Source: Undaria pinnatifida
Lineage: Eukaryota; Sar; Phaeophyceae; Laminariales; Alariaceae
Assembly (NCBI GenBank): GCA_012845835.1
Contig: JABAKD010000009.1
Coordinates: 15,421,462 to 15,485,461 of the forward strand
Direction: 5' to 3'
Length of the DNA: 64,000 nucleotides
Shown here: piece by piece, positions 1 through 12,003 of the stretch
Layout: each line of letters opens with the position of its first letter
Position numbering within the stretch: the first letter of the stretch is position 1
Notes under the pieces: generated by a model
The model's input: the letters and a program-made list of their open reading frames with translations, nothing else
Told to the model about the DNA's origin: nothing
Databases searched by the model: none
Program-made: the position numbers and the translations under genes

Positions 1-3000
1 GGCCAAACGTCTTCACGTACGGTGCCCTCATCAGCGCTTGTGCTAAGAGGGGCAACTGGGAGGACTCCGTCAATTACCTTGAGGTGGGGGAAGAGCGGGG
101 AGGGAGGGAGGGGAGGGAGGGAGGGGAGGGAGGGAGGGGAGGGAGGGAGGGGAGGGAGGGAGGGAGGGGAGGGAGGGAGGGGAGGGAGGGAGGGGAGGGA
201 GGGGCGGGCAGGAGGAAGGGGGGGTGGACGGGAGAGGCGCTGTATGACCCTTTAAAAACTGCACCCAAGTTCTGAGGATAGAGTAGTTATAATTTGGGTC
301 GGGTGTTTTTGCAGTAATTAAAGTGCTACCCTCAGGTTTACCCTTACACTGGCCTCAACCTTCATCCTTGCGGGACCTGAGAGGGATAATGTGGAGACGA
401 AAAACAACCATTACAGCACTGACAACTGCTTGGGTGCTTGCTTACACTGGCGGAAGATGAGCGTGGGACTCTAACTAGGTACACTAGCACAAAGAGATGT
501 ACAAAGCGGTCGCAGCATGATGATGCGTGTACTGCTATGCCCTGACGCTTTTAATAGGCGGTTGACGAGGGTGCAGTCTGGTTGCCTCGTTTAGGCTCCT
601 TGTTTCGTCTCGTAATTTTGTAATTTTAATCTCTATCTCCACGTCGCCGTTGCGTAGCCCCAACCCAACCCTTTTGTTTTTGTTGTTTCCGCTTTTTTGC
701 CGTTGGGGGTGATGGTGCGTGTGGATGCGTGGTACGGGTTTCCTTCCGACTACATGCACACGCCCGCAGCACATGCGCCAAGCGGGACTGGCACCGAACG
801 CTGTGATCTACTCTACCGTCATCAGTGCATGCGAGAGGAGCGACCAGTGGCAGAAAGCGGTGAAGCTGCTTCGTACGATGCGAAAGGACGGTATCCTCCC
901 CGTCACCGTGACGTACAATACCGTTATCAGCGCCTGCGGGAAGAGCGGACAGTGGTGAGAAGAGGTTTTACCCAGGAAGAGGTGGTAGGGGAGTGGGGTG
1001 GGGGTTGAAGGGGGAGAGTGGGAGAGAAAAGCGGGGAGGGGGCGAGAGGGGAGCGGGGGGTAGAGGGCGGAGAGGGAAGGTCAAGGTGGAGGGAAAGGGC
1101 GTCTGGGAGTGGAGAGGAGGGAGAAGGGGAATAAGGCCACGGTACTGCATGCCCGACGCGCGCGATATTCTGCTGCCTTTTGTTTTGTTTTGTTTTGTTT
1201 TGCGCAGACGATTTTTGTTCGGACCCTTTTGTCCGGACGTTTTATGGTCTGGACACTTTTATTCGACCGCTTGCTAGAGGGGGGGTGTAAAGTTTTACAC
1301 GAGAAGTGCTTGAGAGAGCTTGGGGGGGCGGGGGGAGGCCGGGAGGGCGGGGGCGGGCGGAGGGGGAGAGAGAAGATAGGACTTGTGTTTGCGCTCGATG
1401 TTTTTTTCGTTTTTTTCACGTACTAGTCACGCAGGGTTGTGATTTGTGCAGCGATACCATAGTACTGCTGCTTTTCAGTCCACCCCCCAACTGATCGCAA
1501 TACGGAGGGAAATATTGTATAGAGCTCGGATTACTTGGAATGTTGTCGAGATTAATGTTTTTGTTTTTATATCGATACTCTTAATACCTTACACTGTTTG
1601 ACTGACTTGTCACGTTTTTGTTTTGGCTGTTATGCTATCGTACTGTCGTGCTGTGTTGCTGTGCTGTCATTCTATGATACCCGACTCCTCGTCGACTGGC
1701 TTGGCTTGGCTTGGCTTGGCTTGGCTTGGCTTGGCTTGGCTTGGCTTGGCTTGGCTTGGCTTGGCTTGGCTTGGCTTGGCTTGGCTTGGCTTGGCTTGGC
1801 TTGGCTTGGCTTGGCTTGGCTTGGCTTGGCTTGGCTTGGCTTCGCTTGACTTGTCCCGGCGCGGCTCGACTTGGCTTGGCTTGGCTTGGCTTGGCTTGGC
1901 TTGGCTTCTGACCCTAAAATATGAAAGGTCTCTGGCTGTGAGCTTGTTGGACGAGATGTCCGACCTAGGCGCGCCTCCCGGACCGGTGACGTTCGCGAGC
2001 GCCATGCTCGCCTGCGACCGCGCGAAGCAGTGGCAGCAAGTTCTCCGCATCATGGACCAGGTACGGCGTGCGGTGTACGCAGCAGTGGGAAGGCAGAGGG
2101 GGGAAGGGTTGGGAAGGCTGGTTAAGGCTTAGATGTGGGTGTGTGAGTTTGTTTACGGGTGTGCTTGTGATAGGATAAAGTGTGTTGGGGCTGATGGGGA
2201 GGGGGAAGGGGCGGAGGAGCGTACTCTTCTGTTGTTTGCCTTAGTCAGGTGATCATTGACCCCACATCCCTTTCGAGACGGAGGACCATTCCTACCCCAA
2301 TATAGACAACTCCAACGTTTGGGCGTTAACTGCTTTTCTTCCGCATATTATATAGTTCGTTTTTGCTTATCTCATCTCTTTCCAGTTCGACCGTCTGTCA
2401 TCACCATTTATCTCCTACGATAGCGGTCGTTTTCTCGCTATTATCTAGTGTACCAAACTTGTCCATGTCATCGTATCGTCTATTTTCCTCATCCGCTCTC
2501 CTAACATGTCGCGTTCCCCCTTGTACATCTCACCTCTCTCCCACTATGTAATGGGTGAGGGGCGGGGGTAGAAGGAGGACCGTGGCGTGTTCTTGGGGTT
2601 GAGGTTGGGACGGGGTAAGCTTTTGGCTTCGCGCGATATCAGTAGTAGTAGCGACAGCAGTGGTGATATCAGTAGTGGTAGTTGTAGTTCTATTTTAGAC
2701 TATAGCAGCAGTGGTAGCAGTAGTGCTTGTTGTAGTTGCGGTCGTGGTAGTAGTGACAGCAGCAGTAAATAGTACGAGTAGTATGGCAGTGAATATTCGA
2801 AGTACTATTTAAGTACTGCTAATAGTATGCTTCGCATTTTTTATTCATCTTCCTCCCATGCGAGTAGCAGTAGTAGTGCTAATGTGATGCTATTAATAGT
2901 AGTAGCGGTAGGAGTAGGAGGAGTAGTCCCACTCTTGGTGTAGTAGGAAAAGTAAGAGGAAAGTAGGAATAATATGAGGAACAGTAAGAGTAGCACTATA

Positions 3001-6000
3001 GAATACCAGCATGGAATAGTAAGAGTAAATAGTTCCACTTACGTACTGTAGGGTGGTACTAATAGTAGGAGCAGTAGTGTCACTCCAAAGGTTTTTGTGT
3101 CCCGTGGCCCAGAACGTAGCCCCCCCCCAGTACAACGACAGGACTTTGAGCCCTAGTAGGCTTGCACGCGCGTTATTGGGGACAATTTGCGTGTAATAAT
3201 GTTGAGACGATGTTCATTTTTGCGGTAGCACAAGGTTTGGGGGCGGTAAAAAGCACCCGCTCTTGCTGTCATTCCTCAACGTACACTATTCCGTTCCCGC
3301 ATGCCCGCAACATCAAATGTCCGTTCGAGCCCCCCACCTCTGCTCCCTCCCCCGCCCCCTCCCCCCCTCCCCTCTTCCCTCCCGCCCCCCCCCCCCTCCC
3401 TCCCTCCCAACTACCAAACCTTGCGCAGATGCAAGAAGACGACGTGTGGGTGGACAAGTACGCCTACACCACCGCCATTCACGCTTCGGCGCAGCTGGGC
3501 AAGTGGTCTCGGTGCGTGCGGTACCTGGGTGAGATGGGCGCCAATGGAGTGGAGAAGGACGTGGTTACCATAAGCGCCGCCATCAGTGCTTGCGCGGATA
3601 AGGGGCAGTGGTCGCAGGTAAGGGCAAGAGAGACTCCGATGCGGTCGTCAAGAGTTGGCCGTAGCGGAGGGCGGAGGGATAGGGCAGGGGGGGTGAGGGG
3701 ATAGAGGAGGCGGAGAGGGGGTAGGGGATGAGGGGAGACGGTGAATTGGGGGTGGGGTTGGGATTGGGGACGGGTAGGGGATGAGGGAAGATTAGGGGAT
3801 GACCTTGGCAGGGATTGGGGGCGGGGGGGTAAGGGGGTGGCGATTGAGGACAAGGGGTAGGACATTCTGGACGTGTAAGAGATATGAGATTGAGGACGAT
3901 TAGGGGATTGGGAACGGGACGTAGGGGATAGGGGATGGGGGGGGGGATATGACAAGGGAGTTAGGGGGCTGGACGCAGGGGATTGGGGACGAGGGGCAAA
4001 GGAGAAGGCATGAGATATAAGGGATAGGAAGGAAGGAATTTGGTGGTAGCCGTAAGCGACTGGTAGTAGGCGATAGGATCGCGGGGTGCGGGACTCGTTC
4101 CCCCCCCCCCCCGCTTTCTCCCGAACCCCCTCACTCCCAACTCCCAACTCCCAACCCCCAACCCCACCCCCCTTCCTCCCAACCGCCTTTTTGCATTTTT
4201 TTCCGCGCAAGGCCGAGAAACTTTTGCAGGACATGCTGGAAGCGGGTCTGACCCCGAACGTGGTGACGTACACGTCGCTCATGGTGGTGCTCAGGAAGGG
4301 GAGGCAGCCAGAAAAAGCCATCCAGGTTCTGGAACTCATGAAATCAAAGGTGCGAGAGGAGAGGGGATCGGGAGGGGGGGGGGGGAGGAAACATGTGCGA
4401 GTGCGGAGTTGGGCGAGAGCGGAGGTGAATGTTGAGCGAACGGGGGTGTGGGGAGGGTGGGCGAACGCATTGTGGTTACCGATTGGGACGGGACAGGGGT
4501 AAGGCACGGAGGAAGAGTGGGATGGATATGTTGGAGGGGGTGAGGGGGGATACAAGTGTATAGTGGCCACGAGGTTGGGTAATAGGCAGGAAAAGCATTC
4601 GGGGGGGAATGGGAGGGATATGTGGGGTGGGGTGGGGTGGGGTGGAGGGTAAGAAATAGTGTTAAGGGTACGGAGTTGGACGAGAGAGAGAGGGAAGGCG
4701 TACATATGGTATGGGAGGGAGGTATGGGGGGGGGGGGGCAGGGAGAGGGAGGTATGCATGTCTTCCCCGTTGTTCACGCGCTTTAGCTAATCATGTATTG
4801 ACCTCAATCTCTTTTTGTTCTCGGCGTGCCTTTGGGCTCTTTAGGGGGTGCAGCCGAACGTGAGAAGCTACAGCGTCGCCATCGCCGCCTGCGCCGACGC
4901 GAAAGACTGGAAGCGGGCATTAAGACTCATGGAGGTATGAATGCGCCGGTCTGGGCGCGGTGTTTTGTTCTGTTGGCTCTCTTGCTCGCCGGTGGACGGC
5001 TGCGGATAGTAGGCTGTAGACCTTGCCCCCAGCTTCGACAAAAAAGTGGTTGAAAAAAAATATCTCGACCTTAACCCCGTGTAGAATTGCAACCTTGTTT
5101 TGGCGGGAAAACTACTCGAAATTGGAGTAGGATCCTTTTTTCAGTAGTGAAGAGAGTTATAGTCTAGTAACCTTAAGCCCTCCTAACCTTCACCCCATAC
5201 TTCTACAACTACCAAAAAATACCCCACTCTTAATTCCATGTAGTTTTTCCCGAATAACGCGGGGGCAGTTCTAAAGGGGCTGACCTCAACCTTGGGACCT
5301 TGTGCCAGCTTCGACACACTGTAATGGTTGAAACCTACTTTTGACTGCGAATCCCAATCCTTGCCCTTGCCCTTCGCCTGATCGACTGGGAAAAAAATGC
5401 GGGAAGTTACTATGTATTGAACAGTTAGGAGTGGGGTAGTGGGATAGTGTAGTAACCATTTTGTGGAAGCTGAAGCGAAGTCGTGAAACACTACTGCCTC
5501 GGATGGGGGGGGGGGGCGCTGCTAGGGCACAAGACCCCCGGCGTCGCTGCACAACTTCCGCTGTCCGTCTCGGACACTTGAGCATACAGCGTTTTGGGGG
5601 GGATTAAAAGCCGGAAACGGTCCCTCGACGGTGTTACACATTTTCCTGGTACGTACGGGCCTACTGTCCGCTTTTTGTACGAGTAAACGTTTCGAACTGC
5701 GTTGCCATTACCGGTTTATTTAGTCGTGCGAAGCGATACAGTCGGTAGAGAGAGTTGCCCCCCCCCTCGGCCAGGTACATTTCATACGCTGATAAACGTC
5801 TCGGGGCACCTGATATACGTATATTTTACCTCCGTCCATTGAAACTATCACCCGGCCCTGTGTGTGTGTGTTTTTCTATCATGTCTATCTGTGTTTGTAC
5901 GTATCGATGCGCTAATGTATACACTTACGTCTGTTGCAATACTCGGTCCTGTGTTCGTTTGTTTCTACTTGTGTTGAGCATGGGCGCTCCAACCAAAACA

Positions 6001-9000
6001 CCTAACAGTTATTTGTTACCACAGCAGTAGTCTTTTCCCCAAAGCAAAACCATTCCTTGGTACCGTAGTCTGTTGTTCTGTTTAGCAAAAAGTAGTTATA
6101 TACCTGGTAGTAACCCCCCCCCTATATAAAACATTCGTCCGTCGGTTGCAACTCCCGGCTCTGTGTGCGTTTCTATCTATTATTTTGTGTGTGTGCTTGG
6201 GCAGGAGATGGAGCGAGAAGGTATACCCCCGAACAACTGCACGTACAACGCGGCTATTAGAGCCTGCGGGGATGCCGGAGCCCTACGCGAGGCACTGGAG
6301 CTGATGGATGAGATGGTGGATAAGGGAGTGGAGCTGTCCGTGGTTACTTACGGCACCGCCATCGCCGCGTGCCAGCGCCAGGCGGAGTGGAGGACGGTGA
6401 GGCAGGGCGAAGTTTTTGCGGGGGTTAGAGGGAAGAGGGGGGGGGTAGGCTGGTGCTGTTGCTGCCGTTGCTGCTGGTTGTGTGGCTATGTTTGGTGTCC
6501 TCCGTCGTCTTTTCATCGTCGGATTTATTATCGTGCTTATCTTTGTTTTTTTTGTTTTGATGCTTGCCACTGCCATCGTGATCATGATGGTCGTTATCGT
6601 AGTCGTTGTTATCGTTGTCATTGTTATCGTAAGTCATTGCTATCATCGTCGTTGCTGTTTATCATCGTCGTTGCTGTTTATCACTGTCGTCATCGTCATC
6701 GGCATCATCGTCATCATCATCAATGTTATTATCGTCGTTGTTAGTTTTGTCGTCATCGCCATCGCCATTGATATTCTCATCGTCAGTATCACCATCATCA
6801 ATATCGCCATCGTCATCATCATCATCGCCATCATCATCATCATCATCATCGCCATTATCATCATCATCATCATCGCCAATACCGTCGTTATCAGTGTTAT
6901 CTTCGTCATCGTCGTCGTCGTCGTCGCCGTCATCACCATCACCACCACCTTCCTCATCATCATTGTCATCATCACATCTCCTTTTTTTTGTTTCTTCTTG
7001 TCTTCGTCCTCTTCCTTCTCCCCGCCCGTGGCGTTCTGTGTGCTGTTCCAGGCTCTGGAACTGCTCGCGGACATGCGGAGAGATCAGATTGAGCCTAATG
7101 AGATCGTCTACGGCGGGGTGATCAAGGCTTGCTGCGCCGCGGGCGAGGCGGACAAGGTAACGCGGCGCGCTCCTGTTCCGTCCCATGTTATCGATCCCAT
7201 CCCACCTCATCCCTTCACAGCACATCGCAGCGCTTTCCGTCCCATCCCGTCCCACCCCATATCATTCCATCCCATCCAATCGCAGTATGTAATTGTTCGT
7301 CCCACCATCCCGCCCCAGCACATCACATCGTATCACAGCCCATATTTTCCCGTCCCACCCCAGCACATCTCGTCCCATCACATTTCATCCCGTTCTACCC
7401 CACCCCGCCTCGTCCCGTGTTGTCTCATCCTATTCCATCCCATCTCCCATCCCACCCCATTTTGGCCTCATTCCACCCTGTACAATCATAGCACGCCCTT
7501 TTGCCCTTTCCCGCGTCTCGTTTTTGTCTCTTAGTTTTGTTACTTGATGATAAACTACAGTACTGTACGGCAAAGGGCCACTGCTGTAATTGCTCGGATA
7601 AAGGAACGAAGGAGTTCTTTTATTGAGAATGAGGTGTACGCTTTTTTTTCTCGTTTTTTTCCCCATTTATAGCCGTGACGAAACGTAGCTATTACTAAAT
7701 GCACGCACTTTCCGGTTTGCCTCTGAAAGAAAGCACTTACGCAAGCCGTGGAAACTCACGAGCAAGACCACCTAAGCATGCCCCCCTCCCCCGCCGCCGC
7801 CCCCTTCTTCCCACCCCCTTCCCGCCATGATCCTACGGACTTCGGCCGTACATGATACGATCGTTGCACCCCCCTCTCTCCTCACCCCCACCCCAAGCTC
7901 CCATTCCTTCCCTCTCTCCCCCGCTCCCTGCCCTTCGCCCTCACCCCCCCCCTCCCCCCTGCTTCACGCGCCATCCCCCCTGTACTTGCCTTCCCACTCC
8001 CTCCGCCCCCCCCCCCGCCCCCCCGCCCGCCCGCCCACACGTCAAGCATAGTGTCTCGTTCGGATGTAGAATTTTGTTACTTTCTTGAATTAGATTGGAT
8101 TCATGTATTGTTAGCGTGTCCCCGAACTAAAAACGGTTGCAATGGGTACCCTGATGTAAGAGCGCCCAAGATAAGAGCATTCGGGACTTTTAACGCCTCT
8201 TCAACTTGAAACCCTTTTTTGTTTACAAATTGTTAAAAGCGCCTCTTCAACTTGAAACCCTTTTTTGTTTACAAATTTACTTGAAGTTAGTGTGGGAGGG
8301 ATTTGGGGGCTCTAAAGGGGTTAAGAGCGGCTAAATCGGCATGTCCCGCCGTACTAAAAGCCACATTTTGAGGCATGTGAACCCCCCCCTTCATCCCGTA
8401 TCTGTATCCTATTTGGTGGGTCCTAAGCCTTTTGCCATAAGCTCCCACGACAGGAGCATAACAGTTGCCCACTGCAGATAAGAGCGGTGTGTAGATAAAT
8501 AAAGAGAGCGTCTGCTTCGGCTTGTCACGCGGTGATCTTTACTCCTTGAGGGCCCCGAAACCGTTCCCTATACTACTTCCAAGTAGTTTTGTCTCCAAAA
8601 ACGGGTTTCCAGTCGTGAAGGCGTTAAATCGGGTTTCCCACCGCAACTCATTTGTTTATTGTTTCCCTTTCCCCCCGTCGACCGGTGTAACATGTTCTTG
8701 GTACGGTGTATTGGCATCGCAGGCGCGAGAGTTGCTGTCCCGCATGGTCGACCTTCGCATGCGGCCGAACACGCACTGCTTCAACGTCGTGATCAAGGCT
8801 CTTGCGGACGATGGACAGATTCAGACGGTGGGTGACCTTTGATTTTGTTTGTTGATTTCTTACGTTGTTGTTGTTGTTGTTGTTGTTGTTGTCGTCGTTG
8901 CTTCTTTCGTTTTTTTTATCCTGCTTATCGTGTTTATTAAATTTTATTCTTGCGTATTTTTCCTGTGTTTCGTGTTTTCTCGTATTTTTTTCGTATTTTT

Positions 9001-10003
9001 GTGTTTTTTTTGCTGTTGTTGTGTTGGATGTGGCCTGACCCTTTTTCCCTCCCCTCGCCCTTCGCACCGACACAGGCTATACAGCTGCTGACGACACTCA
9101 AAGCCCGCCGAAACTGCGCGGTAAATGTGCGCTCCTATACGCCTCTGGTCGAGGCTCTCGCTCGCGACCTGCGGTGGGAAGAGGCGATAATGCTCTTCCA
9201 GGAAATGGAAAACCGCAAGATCACGCCGACGGTGCAGAGCTACACCAGGATCGTCCATGCGTGAGTGCTTCCTGCTGCTGATGGCGGTGGCATTGTTGTT
9301 GCCCACGCATATTAAATCCCTTCAGTACCCCCCCCCCCCCGCCCCCCCCTATATTTCTCCGAACCCGTCTTCCCCTAATCCTCCAGCTCCCCCTCCTCTA
9401 ATCCCCCGACCGTCCTTTCTCCGTAAACCCCCGACGTCCCCTCGGTCAATACTCCGTGCCTCCTACTACAATCATGCTTCAAATGCACCGCCAAGCTTTA
9501 TCCCATCCCCTCCTCTCCCCTCCCCTCCCCTTCCTTCCCCGACGACGAACGCTTGACACCCCCCTGCATCCCTCCCTCTTTCCCTCCCGCCCATCCCCCC
9601 CCCCCCCTCCGTCCCCAGGTGCGAGCGAACAGGACAGTACGACGTGGCCCTGAAGCTCCTGAACGAGATGCGAAAGAAGCGGATGCGATTTTACGACATA
9701 GGCATCCTCGACGAGCTATTCAAGAGGCTACTCGCGGCGGTGTCGCTTTTGAGCGACCGCAGGGGGGGGGTGAGGGGCGGAGGGGGAGAGCGGAGGGGGA
9801 GAGCGGACGGAATTGACCAATCCCCTGCCTCGCGTGTGTCGGGAGGCGGCAGGGGCCGGGGGAGGGGGGGGACGGGGAGGGGCGCTGGGAGGGGGGCTGG
9901 AAGGGGTGCTGCAAGAGAAAGTGGCGGTGGTGTGGAAGGGCATGGTGGTGGTGGGAGTGGGGACTTGGGGGAGGGGGGGGGGGTAGAGGGCGAGGGAACT
10001 TGA
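1..10003 (+). CDS. PPR (pentatricopeptide repeat) protein, 5'-partial, 11 exons
   Basis: Probably an organellar RNA-binding protein. Exons read from the sequence: 3-83, 770-954, 1928-2060, 3429-3617, 4212-4349, 4845-4934, 6205-6396, 7052-7156, 8723-8827, 9076-9260, 9619-10003. All junctions are GT-AG and the joined length (1788 nt) is 595 codons plus a stop. The product is fourteen consecutive helix-turn-helix repeats of exactly 35 residues, with signatures such as PNVVTYTSL, ISACGKSGQW and ALELLADMRR. After the last repeat comes FYDIGILDELFKRLL, then a Gly/Arg-rich tail of about 80 residues that may be intron read as coding. No DYW, E or SMR domain is seen, so it is P-class-like. The N-terminus and any transit peptide lie upstream of the window. 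Organelle location is inferred from the family; the RNA target is unknown. Confidence 0.9.
84..769 (+). repeat. PPR intron 1 with purine-rich GGGAGGGAGG array
   Basis: Directly behind the donor (84) lies about 120 bp of irregular GGGAGG/GGGGA repeats on the coding strand, able to form G-quadruplexes in the RNA. The rest of the intron shows nothing recognisable. The acceptor is CCCGCAG at 763-769. Confidence 0.8.
1698..1907 (+). repeat. (TTGGC)n pentanucleotide array
   Basis: About forty TTGGC units, with a short interruption near 1841-1870, inside PPR intron 2 and ending some 20 bp before the 3' splice site at 1927. The Leu-Ala-Trp-Gly and Lys-Pro-Ser-Gln-Ala open frames here are artefacts of the repeat. 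Confidence 0.95.
2221..2552 (-). mobile_element. LINE (non-LTR retrotransposon) 3' fragment in PPR intron 3
   Basis: Similar over its length to the copies at 41580-42100 (sense +) and 56988-57285 (sense -): shared blocks include CCCTTTCGAGACGGAG, the GCGGTCGTTTTCTCG-type block and CTCCCACTATGTA. The element is decayed and has no open frame. Confidence 0.7.
2618..3120 (+). repeat. Degenerate (AGT)n/(TAG)n region in PPR intron 3
   Basis: AGTAGTAG/GCAGCAG-type imperfect trinucleotide repeats cover most of this stretch. Apparent Ser-rich ORFs are repeat translations. The intron then ends in a C-rich tract and TTGCGCAG at 3428. Confidence 0.7.
6480..6990 (+). repeat. (ATC)n/(GTC)n microsatellite in PPR intron 7
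   Basis: Long imperfect run of ATC, GTC and TTC triplets starting soon after the donor at 6397. Ile/Val-rich and Asp-rich open frames on either strand are artefacts. The acceptor for the next exon is TGTTCCAG at 7051. Confidence 0.9.
8190..8324 (+). mobile_element. TTAA-type MITE copy with internal duplication
   Basis: Bounded by TTAA at 8190-8193 and 8321-8324. It has the family right end GGGGGCTCTAAAGGGG and left half GCCTCTTCAACTTGAAACCC, which is duplicated in tandem (about 52 bp). It lies in PPR intron 9 and belongs to the same family as 50094-50174. Confidence 0.65.
8537..8627 (-). mobile_element. TTAA-type MITE copy (reverse orientation)
   Basis: Carries CCTTGAGGGCCCC at one end and the block AACGGGTTTCCAGT ending GAAGGCGTTAA at the other. 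The left TTAA has decayed to CTTTA. It sits about 95 bp before the 3' splice site of the exon starting at 8723. Confidence 0.6.
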
Positions 10004-12000
10004 GATGGGTTACTGTGGGGGGGGGGGGTTGCGGTGGATCAGTCTCGGGGAGGGGGGCGGGGTTGATAGGGATCAGTCTGGGTGGGTGGGCTATTTATTG
10101 CGTGTTCGCCCTCTTGTTGAAATGGCGACGTTGAGGGAGGGGGGGGGGGTAGAGGGGAATGATTATTTGTAGCCATGTTCCCTGTTTTTGAATTCAAGAG
10201 ACAGCGAGGCAGGGCTGGAGTGGGAAGGGGGAGGGGGTTGTTTGCTTTTAACATAGTTTCCCCTCTTTTTGAAATGGGTTGACGAGGGGATGCGGGGCTT
10301 GGGGGGGGGGTGGGGGGGCGTTGTGGCTTCCTTATGCGGCGCTTTAATTTTTGCCGTGCGCTTTGTGGGGAGGGCTGTTTTGGGGCGCGGGAGGGGGGGA
10401 AGGTCGGGGCGAGTGTACCTGCTGCCAACGGAATTGGTAGTTATTTACACCGCGACCGGTATATAAGGAGGCAGTCAACTCAGGCCAGCCAGCGTTTTTG
10501 GGAAACGCCGTAGGGTTAGAAAATGGCAGGAAACATGGCAGAATTTCATGATCGGGGCGGAAGGAGAGGGGGTGGGGGGTTGGGAGGGAGAGAGAAAGGG
10601 TGTTGAAGTGAAACCTCCAACCTTTGGAGGGGGGAGGGAGTAAGGGGCTGTCCTTTGATTTGTCGTTTTTGTCGTGGGAACGACAGCGGCTGGTTGCTTC
10701 CCAGATTGTTGGGATTGTTGAAGCCGTTGCGGATTGGCGATCGAGGGTTTGCGCTCCCCCTCCCTCCCCCAAGCCTAATCACAGGTTACATCTGCTTTTT
10801 TTTTTACAAATGAGACCTGTGGCCGACGAGGTAGCTCGAATCACCGAGATAATGGAGCTCTCGTATAACAAAAGAAACAAATTAATGGTTTTCTAGAGAC
10901 GGGTTTTGTTTCGATTTTTGTTTTTTTTTTCTTGCGTGTTTTTTTTCCTCCCTCCTAATGACTGTCTAATGGAGCGTGTGCTGCTGCTGTCGGTCCTGCG
11001 GAACAAAAGGTTGGCAGCCGCGAGGAGGAACCTGCTGCTGCTGCTGCTGCGGTGATATGATTTTCACATACTATTAATATTTGGATGGTTTTTCCCTGTG
11101 GGGTAGATTGTTAATCTTGCACACACGTCGGACAGATCGGATCCCGTTTCATGATCTATGTATCTGTGTTTTTCATGGCAAACAGGCAAACAGATAGATC
11201 TCTGACGTCTGCTACGATCGAGAGGTAAACCACTTTTTGGCCAAAATGTTTTCCGAATTTCGGGACTCCTTAAACCCCTTGAGAGCCCCCAACCCCTCCC
11301 TATACCAAATTCAAGTAATTTCCCCCCCCAAAAAGGTTTCCAGTACAAGTGAAGGCGTTAACCCAATATTTGCTGGAAGAACGATATTTTATTCTGGCCT
11401 TTTTTTTTTTCGTTTTATACCTAGGACATGACCTCTTTCTACAACGGGTTGCACTTTCATTTTTCTCAAAATCGGTTTCTTCGCTCTGGGTGGACGCGTG
11501 CTACGGTAAAAGTGCACCACGTCTTTTTCTAATACTACCCCTCAATTTGGGAGCTTAAGACCTCTCTAAGGCAAAAACTGATTTGGAGAAAAAAATAAAA
11601 CTGCTACGTACTATCGGATGAAAAATTCCCATGGCCTAAAGTACACAAAGTCGAGAATCACGCATGAAGTGGTCTATTTTCGACCAACTTGGGTTAATAA
11701 GGAGCCCGTCATTCAGCAAAAAAAATATAGCCAAAAAATGCTACAACATTTGTCGTGGCATGCGTCGGTGGGGTATACAAACCCTCAAGAGGTTAACAGC
11801 CTCAGAAACGAACCGGTGCAGCACCTCTACCGAAGAATTTGTCCCCTTATTATGCTGTAAATACATCTTCTGGTATAAATATGTAGTCTATCATGATTAT
11901 TCTTTTTTTGAGGGATTCGGTCAGGAGTTTTTCTTCGTCTCGACCTCAGTATGCGATTCGCGGAAGAACTGGAATTCTCGGTCAAATAGCTGTCGTTCGA
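10004..12000. other. Gene-free stretch downstream of the PPR gene
   Basis: 10004-10340 is G-rich low complexity. 10776-10896 holds a short open segment (VADEVARITEIMELSYNKRN, in frame to TAG) with a pyrimidine tract and AG before it; it could be an alternative PPR 3' exon but no phase-compatible donor was found. 11274-11357 is a MITE copy flanked by TTAA. 11115-11200 resembles one end of the GATCT-rich element at 33820-34083. Nothing else was recognised. Confidence 0.5.
11270..11361 (-). mobile_element. TTAA-type MITE copy
   Basis: TTAA at 11270-11273 and 11358-11361. The ends read ACCCCTTGAGAGCC and GTGAAGGCG, with GGTTTCCAGT inside. It is the same family as 50094-50174 in reverse orientation and more diverged. 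Confidence 0.65.
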
Positions 12001-12003
12001 GCG

